This document shows, piece after piece, positions 43,601 through 53,484 of a DNA stretch of 64,000 bases (position 1 is the stretch's first letter; every line of letters begins with the position of its first letter). A model generated the notes under the pieces. It worked only from the letters and a program-made list of their open reading frames with translations. It ran no database searches and had not been told where the DNA came from. The position numbers and the translations under genes are program-made. The stretch lies in NCBI RefSeq assembly GCF_910594005.1, contig NC_057819.1, positions 127,693,669 through 127,757,668 on the forward strand. The letters are read 5' to 3'. Source of the stretch: Cervus elaphus. Its lineage: Eukaryota; Chordata; Mammalia; Artiodactyla; Cervidae.

Positions 43601-46600
43601 GCCACTTATGTGTGGCGCTTCTGGAGGGGGAGGCCAAGGACCCGTGCGACCCCAACTACACCACGCCTCTGCACTTGGCTGCCAAGAATGGCCACAGAGA
43701 GGTCATCAGGTACCCACCGGGGCCCCCCGGCTTCCTCCTCCTCTTCCCGTGGGACTGATAACATCCCCTCAGTGCCCTGCCCCGCTGCCCTCTTCACCCT
43801 TGCTCTGGATTGCTCTCCCAGCCCCCAGCGATCAGCTTCCTCTCCTTCCGTACCCGCCGCCCCCCACGCCAGTCACTCGCCCTCCCGTCTGCAGGCAGCT
43901 CCTGAGAGCTGGGATTGAGATCAACCGCCAGACCAAAACAGGCACAGCGCTCCACGAGGCCGCGCTATACGGCAAGACCGAGGTGGTGCGGCTGCTCCTG
44001 GAGGTGGGTGTGGACCCCTAGTCACCCCGCAGGTGTGTACAGATCCCCTCCAGGTGCCAGATCCAAGACCGGCTGGGGAGGCCGGAGAAGGGGTGTCTTG
44101 CCCTGGTGGGGCCCAAGTGGCTGGAAAGCAGACAGACCTGGTTCGAGCCCCAGTTCCGCCTTTCACTGGCTGAATGACCTTGAGCTCGTCCCAGAACAAA
44201 CCTGAGCTTCCATTTCCTAGTGTAAAATATGAAAACAGTAGCTACTTCCTGGGTAGCTGTGGGAATTGGGAGAAGCGGCCAACCCGCTGCTCAGCACAGG
44301 CTCGCCCCACTCTGTGCACCCAGGGCGGGGTGGACGTGAACATTCGGAACACGTATAACCAGACGGCGCTGGACATCGTGAATCAATTCACCACCTCCCA
44401 GGCCAGCCGGGAGATTAAGCAGCTACTGCGGGGTGAGTGTGGTGGGGAGAAGACCCAGCCCAGGGCGTTCAGAGCCACTCCAGAGGGTCCCCGGGAGTGG
44501 AGGAGCGGATGTCACATTCCTGGGACTGGCCGGAGGGATGCTGTGGGGATGAGGGGGCAGGGACCTGGGGGAGGGTCATGAAGGGGACTGGAGGGGTGGG
44601 AAGATGCCCTGGGAACCCTCAGATGACACCTGTCCTCCTCCTGGTCTCAGAGGCCTCAGGGATCCTGAAGGTCCGGGCGCTCAAGGATTTCTGGAACCTC
44701 CACGACCCCACTGCCCTCAACGTCCGGGCAGGGGACGTCATCACGGTGAGGACCCGATGCAGGCATTCCTTTGAGAACACAATTGGTTGCCGTCACTTAC
44801 TTGGGCACCTGCTATGGATCAGGCTCTGTGTTAAGGTCTTTATTTGCACGATCTCATTGAATTCTTCCCCATCTAAGTAAGGTAGGCGTTCCTACCACTT
44901 CCTTTTTTAGAGCTGATAGAATTGAGGCTTAGAGAATTAAAGTGATTTGTCCAGAGTCACAAGCTAGCCTGCAGTGGAGCTGGGGTCTGAACGGGGGCTC
45001 ACTCCAGACTCTTTTTTTGCCCTGGAGGCAACCCAGGGGTTGGGTTGGATGCTGGCAGGGGCAGGACTATAAGCCCACTTGAGCATCATGGGGAGCTCGC
45101 TGGGGGGACAGGAGGAGCTGGACCGCAGCTGTGGGGCTGGCCGCCTGGCGCAAGAAGTGACCATCCCCCTGCCCGTCTGCCACAGGTGCTTGAGCAGCAT
45201 CCGGACGGCCGCTGGAAGGGCCACATCCACGAGAGCCAGAGGGGCACCGACCGCGTGGGCTACTTTCCCCCGGGCATCGTCGAGGTGGTCAGCAAGCGGG
45301 TGGGTGTCCTGGCACCCCGCCTCCCCTCTGTGCCCACCCCCCTGCGCCCAGGCTTCTCCAGGACGCCACAGCCCCCTGCCGAGGAGCCCCTGCACCCCCT
45401 CACCTATGGCCAGCTGCCCCGGGTGGGCCTCAGCCCAGACAGCCCAGGTACGTCCTCCCCGGGAGCGGGTAGGGCGATCCTGGGCACCGGGGTGAGCATC
45501 TGGCTCTGGCCAGCTGCCAGCCAGCTGTGGGCGGGGCCCACCGGGGTTCTGACCGCTTGGCTCCTGTCCCCGCAGCAGGTGACAGGAACAGTGTGGGCAG
45601 CGAGGGCAGCGTGGGCAGCATCCGCAGTGCCGGCAGCGGGCAGAGCTCCGAGGGCACCAACGGCCACAGCACTGGCCTCCTTATCGAGAACGCCCAGGTG
45701 GGTGGGGGGTGGGGGGCGCTTGGGACCAGGGCTGGACCCCTTCTCCTCCCCTTCCCCCGCCTCCCACTGCCAGTTCCCCAAACAAGAGACAGCTCCTTCC
45801 CGTCTCCAGCCGCTGCCCTCTGCCGGAGAGGACCAGGTGCCTCCAGGACTACAGCCCCCGTCCCTGGCAGGTAGGGAGGGAGACGGGGACCTGGGTGGGC
45901 CAGGAGAGATGCAGGTGGGGTGGCTGAGGACCTGGCATCCCTTCATCCTGCCACCCTGAATGCATTTCTCTCCGTCCTCAAAGACAACCCGAACCACCAC
46001 CCTCTGGCCAACTATCGCTCGGGGGAGCAGCACTTCACCCAGGACGTGAGGCCTGAGCAGCTGCTGGAGGGGAAGGTGTGACCTCCACCGGGGAGGTGGC
46101 TATGGGCCCAGAGGAGGGGGCGGGATGGGCCTCAGCGTGGACTTGAGTTCCTGTTCGGACCAGGCCCCTGGGGGCGGGGCTGGGATCGATGGCTGGGCTG
46201 TGGCCTTGGCACTCAGCCCCCTCCCCCAGCAGGCCCAGCGCCATTAACGGCGCCCCCTCCCCCCAACTTGCAGGATGCTCAGGCCATTCATAACTGGCTG
46301 AGCGAGTTCCAGCTGGAGGCCTACACTGCCCACTTTCTGCAGGCCGGCTACGATGTGCCAACCATCAGCCGCATGACGCCCGAGGTCCGTGCCACAGCGG
46401 GAGGGCAGGGCAGGAACCCGTGGCCAGGGGAGGGGGCCTGACGGCACGACTCTGTGTGGCAGGACCTGACGGCCATTGGGGTGACCAAGCCTGGGCACAG
46501 GAAGAAGATCGCCTCGGAGATCGCCCAGCTAAGCATCGCCGAGTGGTTGCCCAACTACATCCCGGTGAGTGGGCGGCAGGCACGGGCTCCCACCGCCGGC

Positions 46601-49164
46601 TGAGGCTTTGTGGCGCGGGGGCCGACGGTGCGGCTCTTGCAGGCGGATCTGCTGGAGTGGCTGTGCGCCCTGGGGCTGCCGCAGTACCACAAGCAGCTGG
46701 TGAGCAGTGGCTACGACTCCATGGGGCTGGTGGCTGACCTCACCTGGGAGGAGCTGCAGGAGATCGGCGTCAACAAGCTCGGTGAGGACTGCCCTGGGCC
46801 TCCTGGCTGGGCCCCCGTGTGCCTCCGAGGGTCCCCAAGATGTTTCGGGGTCCAGGAGGGATGAGGGGCACCCTCTCCAGCCCCAGCTCACCCTGCTGCC
46901 TCTATCCGCCCGCTCTCAGGTCATCAGAAGAAGCTCATGCTGGGGGTGAAGCGGCTGGCTGAGCTCCGGCGGGGCCTACTGCAGGGGGAGTCCCCTGGGG
47001 AAGGCGGCCGCCGGCTGGCCAGGGGCCCGGAACTGATGGCCATCGAGGGGCTGGAGAACGGGGACGGGCCCCCTGCGGCCAGCCCACGCCTCCTCACCTT
47101 CCAGGGCAGCGAGCTGAGCCCCGAGCTCCAGGCAGCCATGGCAGGGGGTGGCCCCGAGCCACTCCCCCTGCCCCCTGCCCGCTCCCCCAGCCAAGAGAGC
47201 ATTGGGGCCCGCTCACGGGGGTCCGGTCACTCGCAGGAACAGCCTGCCCCTCAGCCGGGTGGCGGGGACCTCAACGCCCCACAGGAGAGGAATCTTCCGG
47301 AGGGCACAGAGCGGCCCCCTAAACTCTGTTCCCCACTTCCTAGCCAAGGGCCCCCGCCTTACGTTTTCATGTACCCCCAGGCCTCACCCTCCAGCCCGGC
47401 CCCTGGGCCGCCTCCGGGCGCTCCCCGGGCCTTCTCCTACTTGGCCAGCTCCCCGGCCACTCCTCCAGACCCCCCGCGGCCCAAGCGCCGGTCCCACAGC
47501 CTGAGCCGCCCTGGCCCAGCCGAGGGGGAGGCCGATGGGGAGGCCGAAGGGCCAGTGGATAGTGCCCTGGGCAGCTACGCCACCCTCACTCGGCGACCAG
47601 GACGCAGTGCCCTCGCCCGGACCAGCCCCAGCCCAACCCCAACGCGGGGGGCTCCCCGCAGCCAGTCCTTTGCCCTCCGGGCTCGCCGCAAAGGCCCCCC
47701 GCCCCCGCCCCCCAAACGCCTCAGCTCCGTCTCTGGCTCCACCCCGGAGCCCCCACCACCGGATGGAAGCCCGGCGCCCAAGGAAGGGGCCACAGGGCCC
47801 CGGAGGCGAACACTGAGCGAACCCACTGGCCCCTCGGAGCCCCCTGGCCCGCCCGCCCCGGCCGGCGCCGCATCGGACACGGAGGAGGAGGACCCGGGGC
47901 CCGAGGGGACACCCCCGTCTCGGGGCAGCTCAGGGGAAGGGCTCCCCTTTGCGGAGGAGGGGAACCTGACTATCAAACAGCGGCCCAAGCCGGCAGGACC
48001 CCCACCCCGGGAGACGCCGGTGCCCACCGGCCTTGACTTCAACCTCACAGAGTCAGACACTGTTAAACGGAGGCCCAAGTGCCGGGAGAGGGAGCCACTG
48101 CAGACGGCGCTCCTGGCCTTCGGAGTGGCGGGTGCCACGCCCAATGCCCCTGCCCCCCAGCCCTCACAGACCCCCAACGAGTCCCCCGCGGCCTCTCCCA
48201 GCCCTCCCCGGCCTGACCTGAGCAGCCTTCCCACCCCCGGAGCTCCAGCCCCTCTCCCCACCAGCCCCCCGCCCCAGCCCCCTGGGCCGGCCCCGGAAAA
48301 TAGTCGGCGGCCTGGGGAGACGGAGCCCCCGGCTGCCCCCGCTGCCCTCATCAAGGTGCCTGGAGCAGGTATGAAGCCAGGACCTGCGGGGAGAGGGTGG
48401 TGTGGGCAGGGCCTGTGTCCGGCTCAGCTGAGTCACAGGACAACCTCTTTGTCTCTGCAGGAACAGCCCCCAAGCCTGTGTCAGTGGCCTGCACCCAGCT
48501 GGCATTTTCCGGCCCTAAGCTGGCTCCCCGGCTCGGTCCCCGCCCGGTGCCCCCTCCAAGGCCGGAGAGCGCGGGGGCTGCGGGCCCAGGCCGGGCCCAG
48601 CAGAGACTGGAGCAGACCAGCTCGTCGCTGGCAGCTGCACTGCGGGCCGCGGAGAAGAGCATTAGCGCAGAGGAGCGAGAGGGGTGAGGGTGCTGGGAGA
48701 ACGGGAGAGATGGAGACTGAAGAGCAGCTCCCCCACCCCCCGAGTCCTTCCCCCGGGGTCTGGGATGATGGGGAAGGGACATCGGTGTCATGGCAGGCAG
48801 GCAGATCCTCAGGCTTGGGGGTCCCCACGGGAAGGGGTCACCCAGATCTGGCCTGCAGGCAAGTGGCACTTAGAGGCACGCGAGCTTGGACCAGTCACTT
48901 CTGTGAACCCCAGCGCCTCTGTGGGAGGAAGGGTCGGTGACTCCCATGACCTCGGGAAGTTGTGTGAGACGGGGCAAGACGCACACCTGGCGCTGGCCCC
49001 AGCCCGGCCCTGTGCCCAGGGCCAGCAGGGTGCAGACCACCGGCCCGCCTGACCTGGCCCTTCCCTGCCGCAGCGCCCCCGGCGCCTCTGCCAAGCACAT
49101 CCTAGATGACATCAGCATCATGTTCGACGCCCTGGCTGACCAGCTGGACGCCATGCTGGACTGA
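37634..49164 (+). CDS. CASKIN2: CASKIN2, CASK interacting protein 2 (complete, 19 coding exons, 1193 aa)
   Basis: CASKIN2 is a cytoplasmic multidomain scaffold related to CASKIN1 but lacking the CASK-binding segment. Its SAM tandem oligomerises, and it has been tied to LAR-type phosphatase signalling and endothelial quiescence (family knowledge). Exons: 37634-37727, 42079-42130, 42685-42782, 43147-43292, 43395-43490, 43579-43709, 43895-44003, 44324-44432, 44651-44745, 45186-45447, 45576-45697, 45810-45870, 45984-46075, 46274-46384, 46463-46564, 46643-46781, 46920-48368, 48461-48683 and 49074-49164. They sum to 3582 nt (1193 codons plus stop); human is ~1202 aa as I recall. [20 protein letters not shown] is the expected start. 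Domains in order: ankyrin repeats (~48-277), SH3 (~285-347), two SAMs (~489-625), proline-rich region, and a conserved C-terminal helix ending [11 protein letters not shown]. No defect is seen. Confidence 0.97.
37880..38070. mobile_element. MIR (minus) and L2-like (plus) ancient repeats
   Basis: TTAACCTCTCTGGGCCTCAG, with the following tttcctcacctgtag, is a reverse MIR core. GTGTGCCAGGCTCTGTTCTA and TGCCCTTGTGGAGTTGCCTT resemble an L2-type element. Confidence 0.5.
38320..38513 (+). mobile_element. Bov-tA SINE
   Basis: GGTTTCCCTGCTAGCTCAGC, GATCCCTGGTTTGGGAAGAT and AGGACTGAGCAACTTTCACT mark a complete copy. Confidence 0.9.
39480..39642 (+). mobile_element. Bov-tA SINE
   Basis: TTTTCCCTGGTGGCTCAGTT head, CCCTGGAGAAGCAAATGGCA middle and GAGGAGCCTGGCGACTACTG end. 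It is shorter at the 3' end than its neighbour at 38320. Confidence 0.88.
39660..39775 (+). mobile_element. MIR SINE fragment
   Basis: CTTTACAGATAAGGAAACTG, TTTGCCCAAGGTCACACAGC: the clearest MIR core in the window. Confidence 0.75.
40610..40745 (+). mobile_element. MIR-like fragment
   Basis: ACCGAGGCTCAGAGAGGTCC and GGCCAAGGTCACACAGCTGA show MIR-core similarity. Confidence 0.5.
41375..41565 (+). mobile_element. MIR SINE fragment
   Basis: CGTTTTACAGATGAGGACCC, AGAGGTTAAGTGACTTTCCG and the ATCACACAGTGAGTG end are MIR-like. Confidence 0.65.
42079..44432 (+). CDS. CASKIN2: CASKIN2 ankyrin-repeat exons 2-8
   Basis: Seven short exons encode consecutive ankyrin helices: [100 protein letters not shown] and [20 protein letters not shown]. 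The TPLHLAA consensus is intact in each. They form a six-repeat protein-binding platform. Confidence 0.97.
44651..45447 (+). CDS. CASKIN2: CASKIN2 SH3 exons 9-10
   Basis: Exon 44651-44745 ([20 protein letters not shown]...) and exon 45186-45447 ([20 protein letters not shown]...) make one SH3 domain. The usual ALYDY motif is replaced by ALKDF and the canonical WW pair is altered, in line with the atypical Caskin SH3. The 441-bp intron between them is largely a MIR. Confidence 0.95.
44746..45005 (+). mobile_element. MIR SINE, nearly full length
   Basis: CTTGGGCACCTGCTATGGAT, CTTTATTTGCACGATCTCAT and AGAGAATTAAAGTGATTTGT, with the following ccagagtcac, follow the MIR consensus from body to 3' end. 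It fills much of the SH3-splitting intron. Confidence 0.65.
45984..46975 (+). CDS. CASKIN2: CASKIN2 tandem SAM exons 13-16 and start of 17
   Basis: SAM1 runs from [20 protein letters not shown] to [19 protein letters not shown]2 runs from [20 protein letters not shown] to [20 protein letters not shown]. The exons are 45984-46075, 46274-46384, 46463-46564, 46643-46781 and the first part of 46920-48368. The tandem is the oligomerisation module of Caskins. Confidence 0.96.
46920..48368 (+). CDS. CASKIN2: CASKIN2 large proline-rich exon 17
   Basis: This is a single 1449-nt exon, extremely rich in Pro, Ser, Gly and Arg. It carries SH3-ligand-like runs such as [13 protein letters not shown] and basic-Ser motifs ([16 protein letters not shown]) typical of kinase and 14-3-3 sites. 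[20 protein letters not shown] is a conserved island near its 3' part. The open frame continues past the exon into intron, but GCAG|GTATGA is the donor. Confidence 0.95.
48461..49164 (+). CDS. CASKIN2: CASKIN2 last two coding exons
   Basis: Exon 48461-48683 encodes [20 protein letters not shown] and then [20 protein letters not shown]. Exon 49074-49164 encodes [20 protein letters not shown] plus MLD and the TGA at 49162-49164. The C-terminal helix is conserved between CASKIN1 and CASKIN2. Confidence 0.96.
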
Positions 49165-49950
49165 GCCGGACCTGCCGGCGGCCTTCCGCGGCCCCACCGC
49201 CACCTCCCGCAGCGCCCGCTGCCTCCCCCCGCGCAGAGGACGCCCCTGCCGCCCCCAGCCCGCGGCTGTCCCCACAGCAGCCCCATGCGGAGCAGAGAGG
49301 ACTTTTCAGAACCTGATGTCTCAGCAAAGCCCCCTTCCACCCCTGCAGTGTGTGATCTGACGGGAGGACCCTGCTTCTCAGACAGGGACCCTGGTAAGAG
49401 CTTCCTATCCAGGAAGAGTGGTGTCCGGGCTTCTGGGGTGCCTTCTCTGTCCGCCCCCCACCCGTGTCTCAAGTGCCTGTGCCAAGGTCCCCTGGCCACC
49501 CGCCGTGCAGTCCTAGCGCCCTGAGAGGCTGGAGGCGGCGGTGCGTCTGGCCGGCAGGTGCACACAGGACGTGTCAAGGGCCGGGGCCTGCTCTCACCAT
49601 CAGCGGCACCCAGCCCGCCTTGGGCCCCGGCTCTGCCTGCCCTCAGTGAGGCAAAGCTGGTGGGGCCGGTGGGATTAACGGATCCCTCGAACAGATCCCC
49701 AGAGTCCATATGTTTCCAACTGTAAATGTTATTTTTTAAGCAGAGAGAAATGCATATATTTTAAATGGAATTTATTCTATCTATAACTGCCTGTGAGGAC
49801 ACAGTGGGGGGGGGCTTCGGACCACAGTGAGAGCACCCAATGCCCGCCATGGGGCTGGAAGCCTGACCTGCCTGGCCAAGGCCCCGGCTCTGTAAGCATT
49901 TAACCTCTTCCCCCAACTAACACCAATGAAAGTGTCATTCCACGATACCG
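49165..49950 (+). other. CASKIN2: CASKIN2 3' UTR
   Basis: About 0.8 kb after the stop. No AATAAA is seen. AATGAA at 49925-49930, followed within 25 bp by a TGTGCTGTGTGTGTTTGGAT GU-rich element, is the likeliest processing site. An AT-rich patch at 49720-49790 (TATTTTTTAAG...) resembles a conserved regulatory stretch of the UTR. Confidence 0.5.
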
Positions 49951-50159
49951 TGCTGTGTGTGTTTGGATGTGCGCCGTGAACCTCTGAGCCCAGGGGTCGC
50001 GCCTGAGCCAGACCCGAGCGCCCCCGCTGATGTGTGGTGGGGGAAGGGTGGAAGACTTGCCCCCCCAAACTCACCTTCGGGGAGGGGCTCCCTCACTGGC
50101 CTGACCCTTGAGTGGGCCCCTTCGTGGCTGCCTCAGGGACCAGCCACAGGTTTTGCTTC

Positions 50160-50902
50160 AGCAGTTTATAAGTTTTAATACAAACCAGTCTGTATTCATT
50201 CCCAAAAGGCTCATTTCCAGTAAAAAATATACACCAGTAAAAACATTCTCACAGGGTAACTGGGGCTGAGGCTGGAAGGAGGTCCCAGGCTGCGCCCCCG
50301 GGACTGGCTCCACGGCCTGCCCGAGGGCGGCCTGGGAGGAGGATCTCGGGCCAGGCAGGGGCTCGGCTCCATCTTCAGGCCCTAGCGTGAGGCCCCCCAC
50401 AGAGGAGGAGTGGGCTTTGCCCCAGGAAGACAGGACGAGGGGGGCCCGGGGAGGGCGCCCCGCCACCCTGGCCTCCAGCGGCGCCATGGAGGACCGCTGG
50501 CACGTCCCAGGACTATCCTCCCACCAGAGGCCCCACGGTCCACGGCTCTGCCCAAAGACCAGGCGGCACTCGGTCAGGGGGCCCTGGAGGGGGGCAGCCC
50601 ACAGGTGGATGGGGCTGAGGGCCCCTCTGCTAAGCACATGAGGTCATACATTCAAGAGCCCAGGGGTCTCCCCCTGGCGAGGAAGAGCTAGACGGTCCTG
50701 GACCGAGGCTGCAGCTCTGCGTCTCCGCGGGAAGCCCTGGGATGGGAGCCACAGCCGGGTCTGACACCGGGAGCTGGGCCTCCAGGGCCACGTGGCACAA
50801 GAGCAAACCCTGAAACATTCATGGTATCAACTCCCCAGACGCAGAATGGGTGTGGCTTCAGCCCCAGGGACCACGGCAACTATGGCCGCCACGGCCAGAG
50901 GC
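50160..50902 (-). other. TMEM94: TMEM94 3' UTR
   Basis: This is sequence after the TGA at 50903-50905, ending at an AT-rich block. On the minus strand ATTAAA at 50174-50179 is the best poly(A) signal. The predicted end is ~0.2 kb from the CASKIN2 3' end. Confidence 0.5.
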
Positions 50903-53484
50903 TCAGAAGGGAGAGTTCATGCCCAGCTTAGTTTCAAACTGCAGCTTCTGTCGCTTCTGGTAGCGGACGCGGACCCTGGTGGGTGGAGATTGAAGACCAG
51001 GTTAGCGCGGACACCGAGACCAAGGGTAGACAGGATGCAGAGGACGGGGTACGGGCAGCAGGAAGGCTGGCAGGGGAAGAGCCCAGGAGGTGACGGGCTT
51101 AGGGAGCACGTCTGAGCCCAGAGGGGACACGCCCGGCCAGTGGCTCACCGGATCTCATGCAGCTTCACGACCTCGTTGGTGACCACCACGAGGACCAGGG
51201 ACAGGCAGCCCAGGAGCCACGTCAGCAGAGGCACGTCCTCCAGGCCGAAGTGGACGCGGCTGTCCCTGTGTGTCCACAGCTGCAGGTCCACTGCCGTCTG
51301 GGCCACCTGCCCCAGCAGCCTGCGGGAGGCGGCAGCCCCGCGTCAGCCGGGGGCCCCCCGCTTCCTTCCCTGCCCTTCTCGGCAGGAGGCACGCCCGGAG
51401 GGTGCCATTCAGTCTCTGGACCCTCCCCGGCTCCCGCCCTCCACCCAAGACTCACACCACGGGCACGGTCACGGCCCACCACAGGTTCGTCAGGGGGCTC
51501 TTCCTCCACAGGGGCTTGGTGCGGTGTACATGGGTGATGGAGATGAAGACTGGGGAAAACGGGGTCGTCACACGTGTCAGACGTCCCACGGCCAGAGGCG
51601 TCGCCCCCGGGGAGTCCCCCTGGCCCCCACCCGGCCCCGGGGCGCCCCTCACCAGTGTGTAGGACGATCAGGGCGGCGGCGAGCTTCTGAGCCGACAGCA
51701 GCCCGTTGGCGAAGTCTTTAAACCAGGCTGGGGCCCTGTCAGGGTGGCTGCCAAGGCAATGTGTGGGCTCAGCCTCCTTGGGGCCCCAGGGAGGTGGCCC
51801 CGGGGGTGAGGGTTCGGGGTGGGACCCACCTGGGCAGCATGATGGAGGAGCAGTCAGTGAGGTTGCGGGCCCGGGACCTGTCGCAGAAGTTCTGCAGTGT
51901 GAAGGCAAAACAGATGAGGCACGAGCTGATGGTGAGGCTGAACTTCAGCAAGAAGCAGAGCAGGAAGTAGTGCTGGGTCTGAGGGAAGCGGAGGTCCGTC
52001 ACTCGGGTGCGCGGGTTCAGGGGTCCTCGGGAAGTGGGCGGGCCCGGGGGACAAGGAGCCCTCCCTACTCTGCAGCCCCCTCCCCCTTGATGGGACTCCC
52101 CCCTCGCTCCCCCAGGGCTCAGCCCCCTCCACACTCACCTTCCCGGGAAAAGCCCAGGCCCATGGGCTCCGCATCGCTTACCTTCTTAGGAATGGACTGA
52201 AGGTTCTTCCCCGTTGCCATAGACATGATGGAGCTATGTGGAGGCTTCCCCAGCAGAGAGATGCTGAAAAGCAGGGACTCGGTGAAGCATGGGGACTGTG
52301 ACCCCGTGTCCCCTAATTCTTTTTAAGTTATGCTTTTCTTTTTTTAAAATATTTACTTTTATGTATTTATTTGGCTGCATTGGTTGGTCTAGTTCCTCAA
52401 CCAGGATTTGAACCTGGGTGCCCTGCATTGGGAGCATGGAGTCTTAGCCACTGGACCTCCAAGGAAGTCCCCGTGTCCTCCAATTCTTCCCAAGGAGAAG
52501 CTTTTCAGGAGTCCCAAGAGCGAGGGCAACTCTGCTGGGCAGTCGGGCTACGACAAGGAAGGGACTCCCTTGGGGCCGGGGGCCCCCACGGTGGGGGGCA
52601 CTAGCATGGCTTCCTGAACCTGGGCTCCTGGGGACGCTCGGGGACATCCTGACCCTGGGCTTGGGGTGGCCCGGCCCCTCACCTGAGCAGAGGGTAGCAA
52701 AAGCAGGACAGCCACAGGATGTCGGTGGTGCTCAGGACTGGCGGCAGCTGGACGAGGCAGGAGAGGAACTGGGCCAGGGAGAGCCAGGGGGCACGATCAG
52801 ATTCCAGCAAAGAGTCAGATGCCGGGAGCCCCGCGCTGCCCCGCCCTGCGCCCAGAGAGCTGGCGGGGACACAGCTCTGCAGCGGGGGTTTTCAGAAGCT
52901 CCGGGGGGCCCCCAGGCTGTGCTGCCTCCCCCCAGCCTCTCAACTGGCCCGGGTGTTGGCGGGTGACGCCGGGCCGGCCCCACCTCACCTGGATGACCAC
53001 GAGTGTCAGCTGGCACTGCAGCAGGAAGAGGAAGCACTTGCGGATGCCGTAGGTGGCGTGCCGGGCCTAGGGAGCGGGAGGGGCGGGGGGTGGCCGTGCT
53101 CAGGCCCTGCAGCTGGTATGCTTCAGCCAGATGTGGCAGATGTTCACGCTAGCGAGCGGCTGGGGCAAACTAAACCTCCTGGGAGAGCTGTGCGTGGAGG
53201 TGAAGCGCCCCCGCGAGCCCAGGAGGGTCCTGCACGGCGACTCCCCACCCCCAGCAGGCTCTGACCTCTGCCCCGGGCCTGCCTGAGCCCCCACCTGCTC
53301 AATGAGCCGGATGATGCTGATGGTCTCCTCCTGGCGGAAGGTCAGCGAGCAGGGCAGGCTGTTGAGCTGCCCCGAGAGCTGCAGGGGGGAAAGGCCATCC
53401 GAGGCCTGGGCCATGCTGGTGCTGGTGGCGTAGCCGAAGGTCTCCCAGGAGCAACGGGACGGGTACAGGGGGTCCAGGGCGATG
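50903..53484 (-). CDS. TMEM94: TMEM94 C-terminal membrane domain exons (TM5-TM10)
   Basis: Nine exons carry six hydrophobic spans: CFLFLLQCQLTLVVIQFLSC, the DILWLSCFCYPLLSISLLG region, YFLLCFLLKFSLTISSCLIC, LLSAQKLAAALIVLHTVFIS, LTNLWWAVTVPVVLLGQVAQ and LLTWLLGCLSLVLVVVTNEV. A basic tail (RVRVRYQKRQKLQFETK) follows. This matches the M5-M10 half of a P-type pump. Exon 53295-53484 has a GAGCAG tandem acceptor. Confidence 0.95.

Noticed and set aside
48369..48940. Extension of the CASKIN2 frame past 48368
   Set aside because: The donor GCAG|GTATGA and the following exon at 48461 continue the known C-terminus. The read-through sequence does not fit the family.
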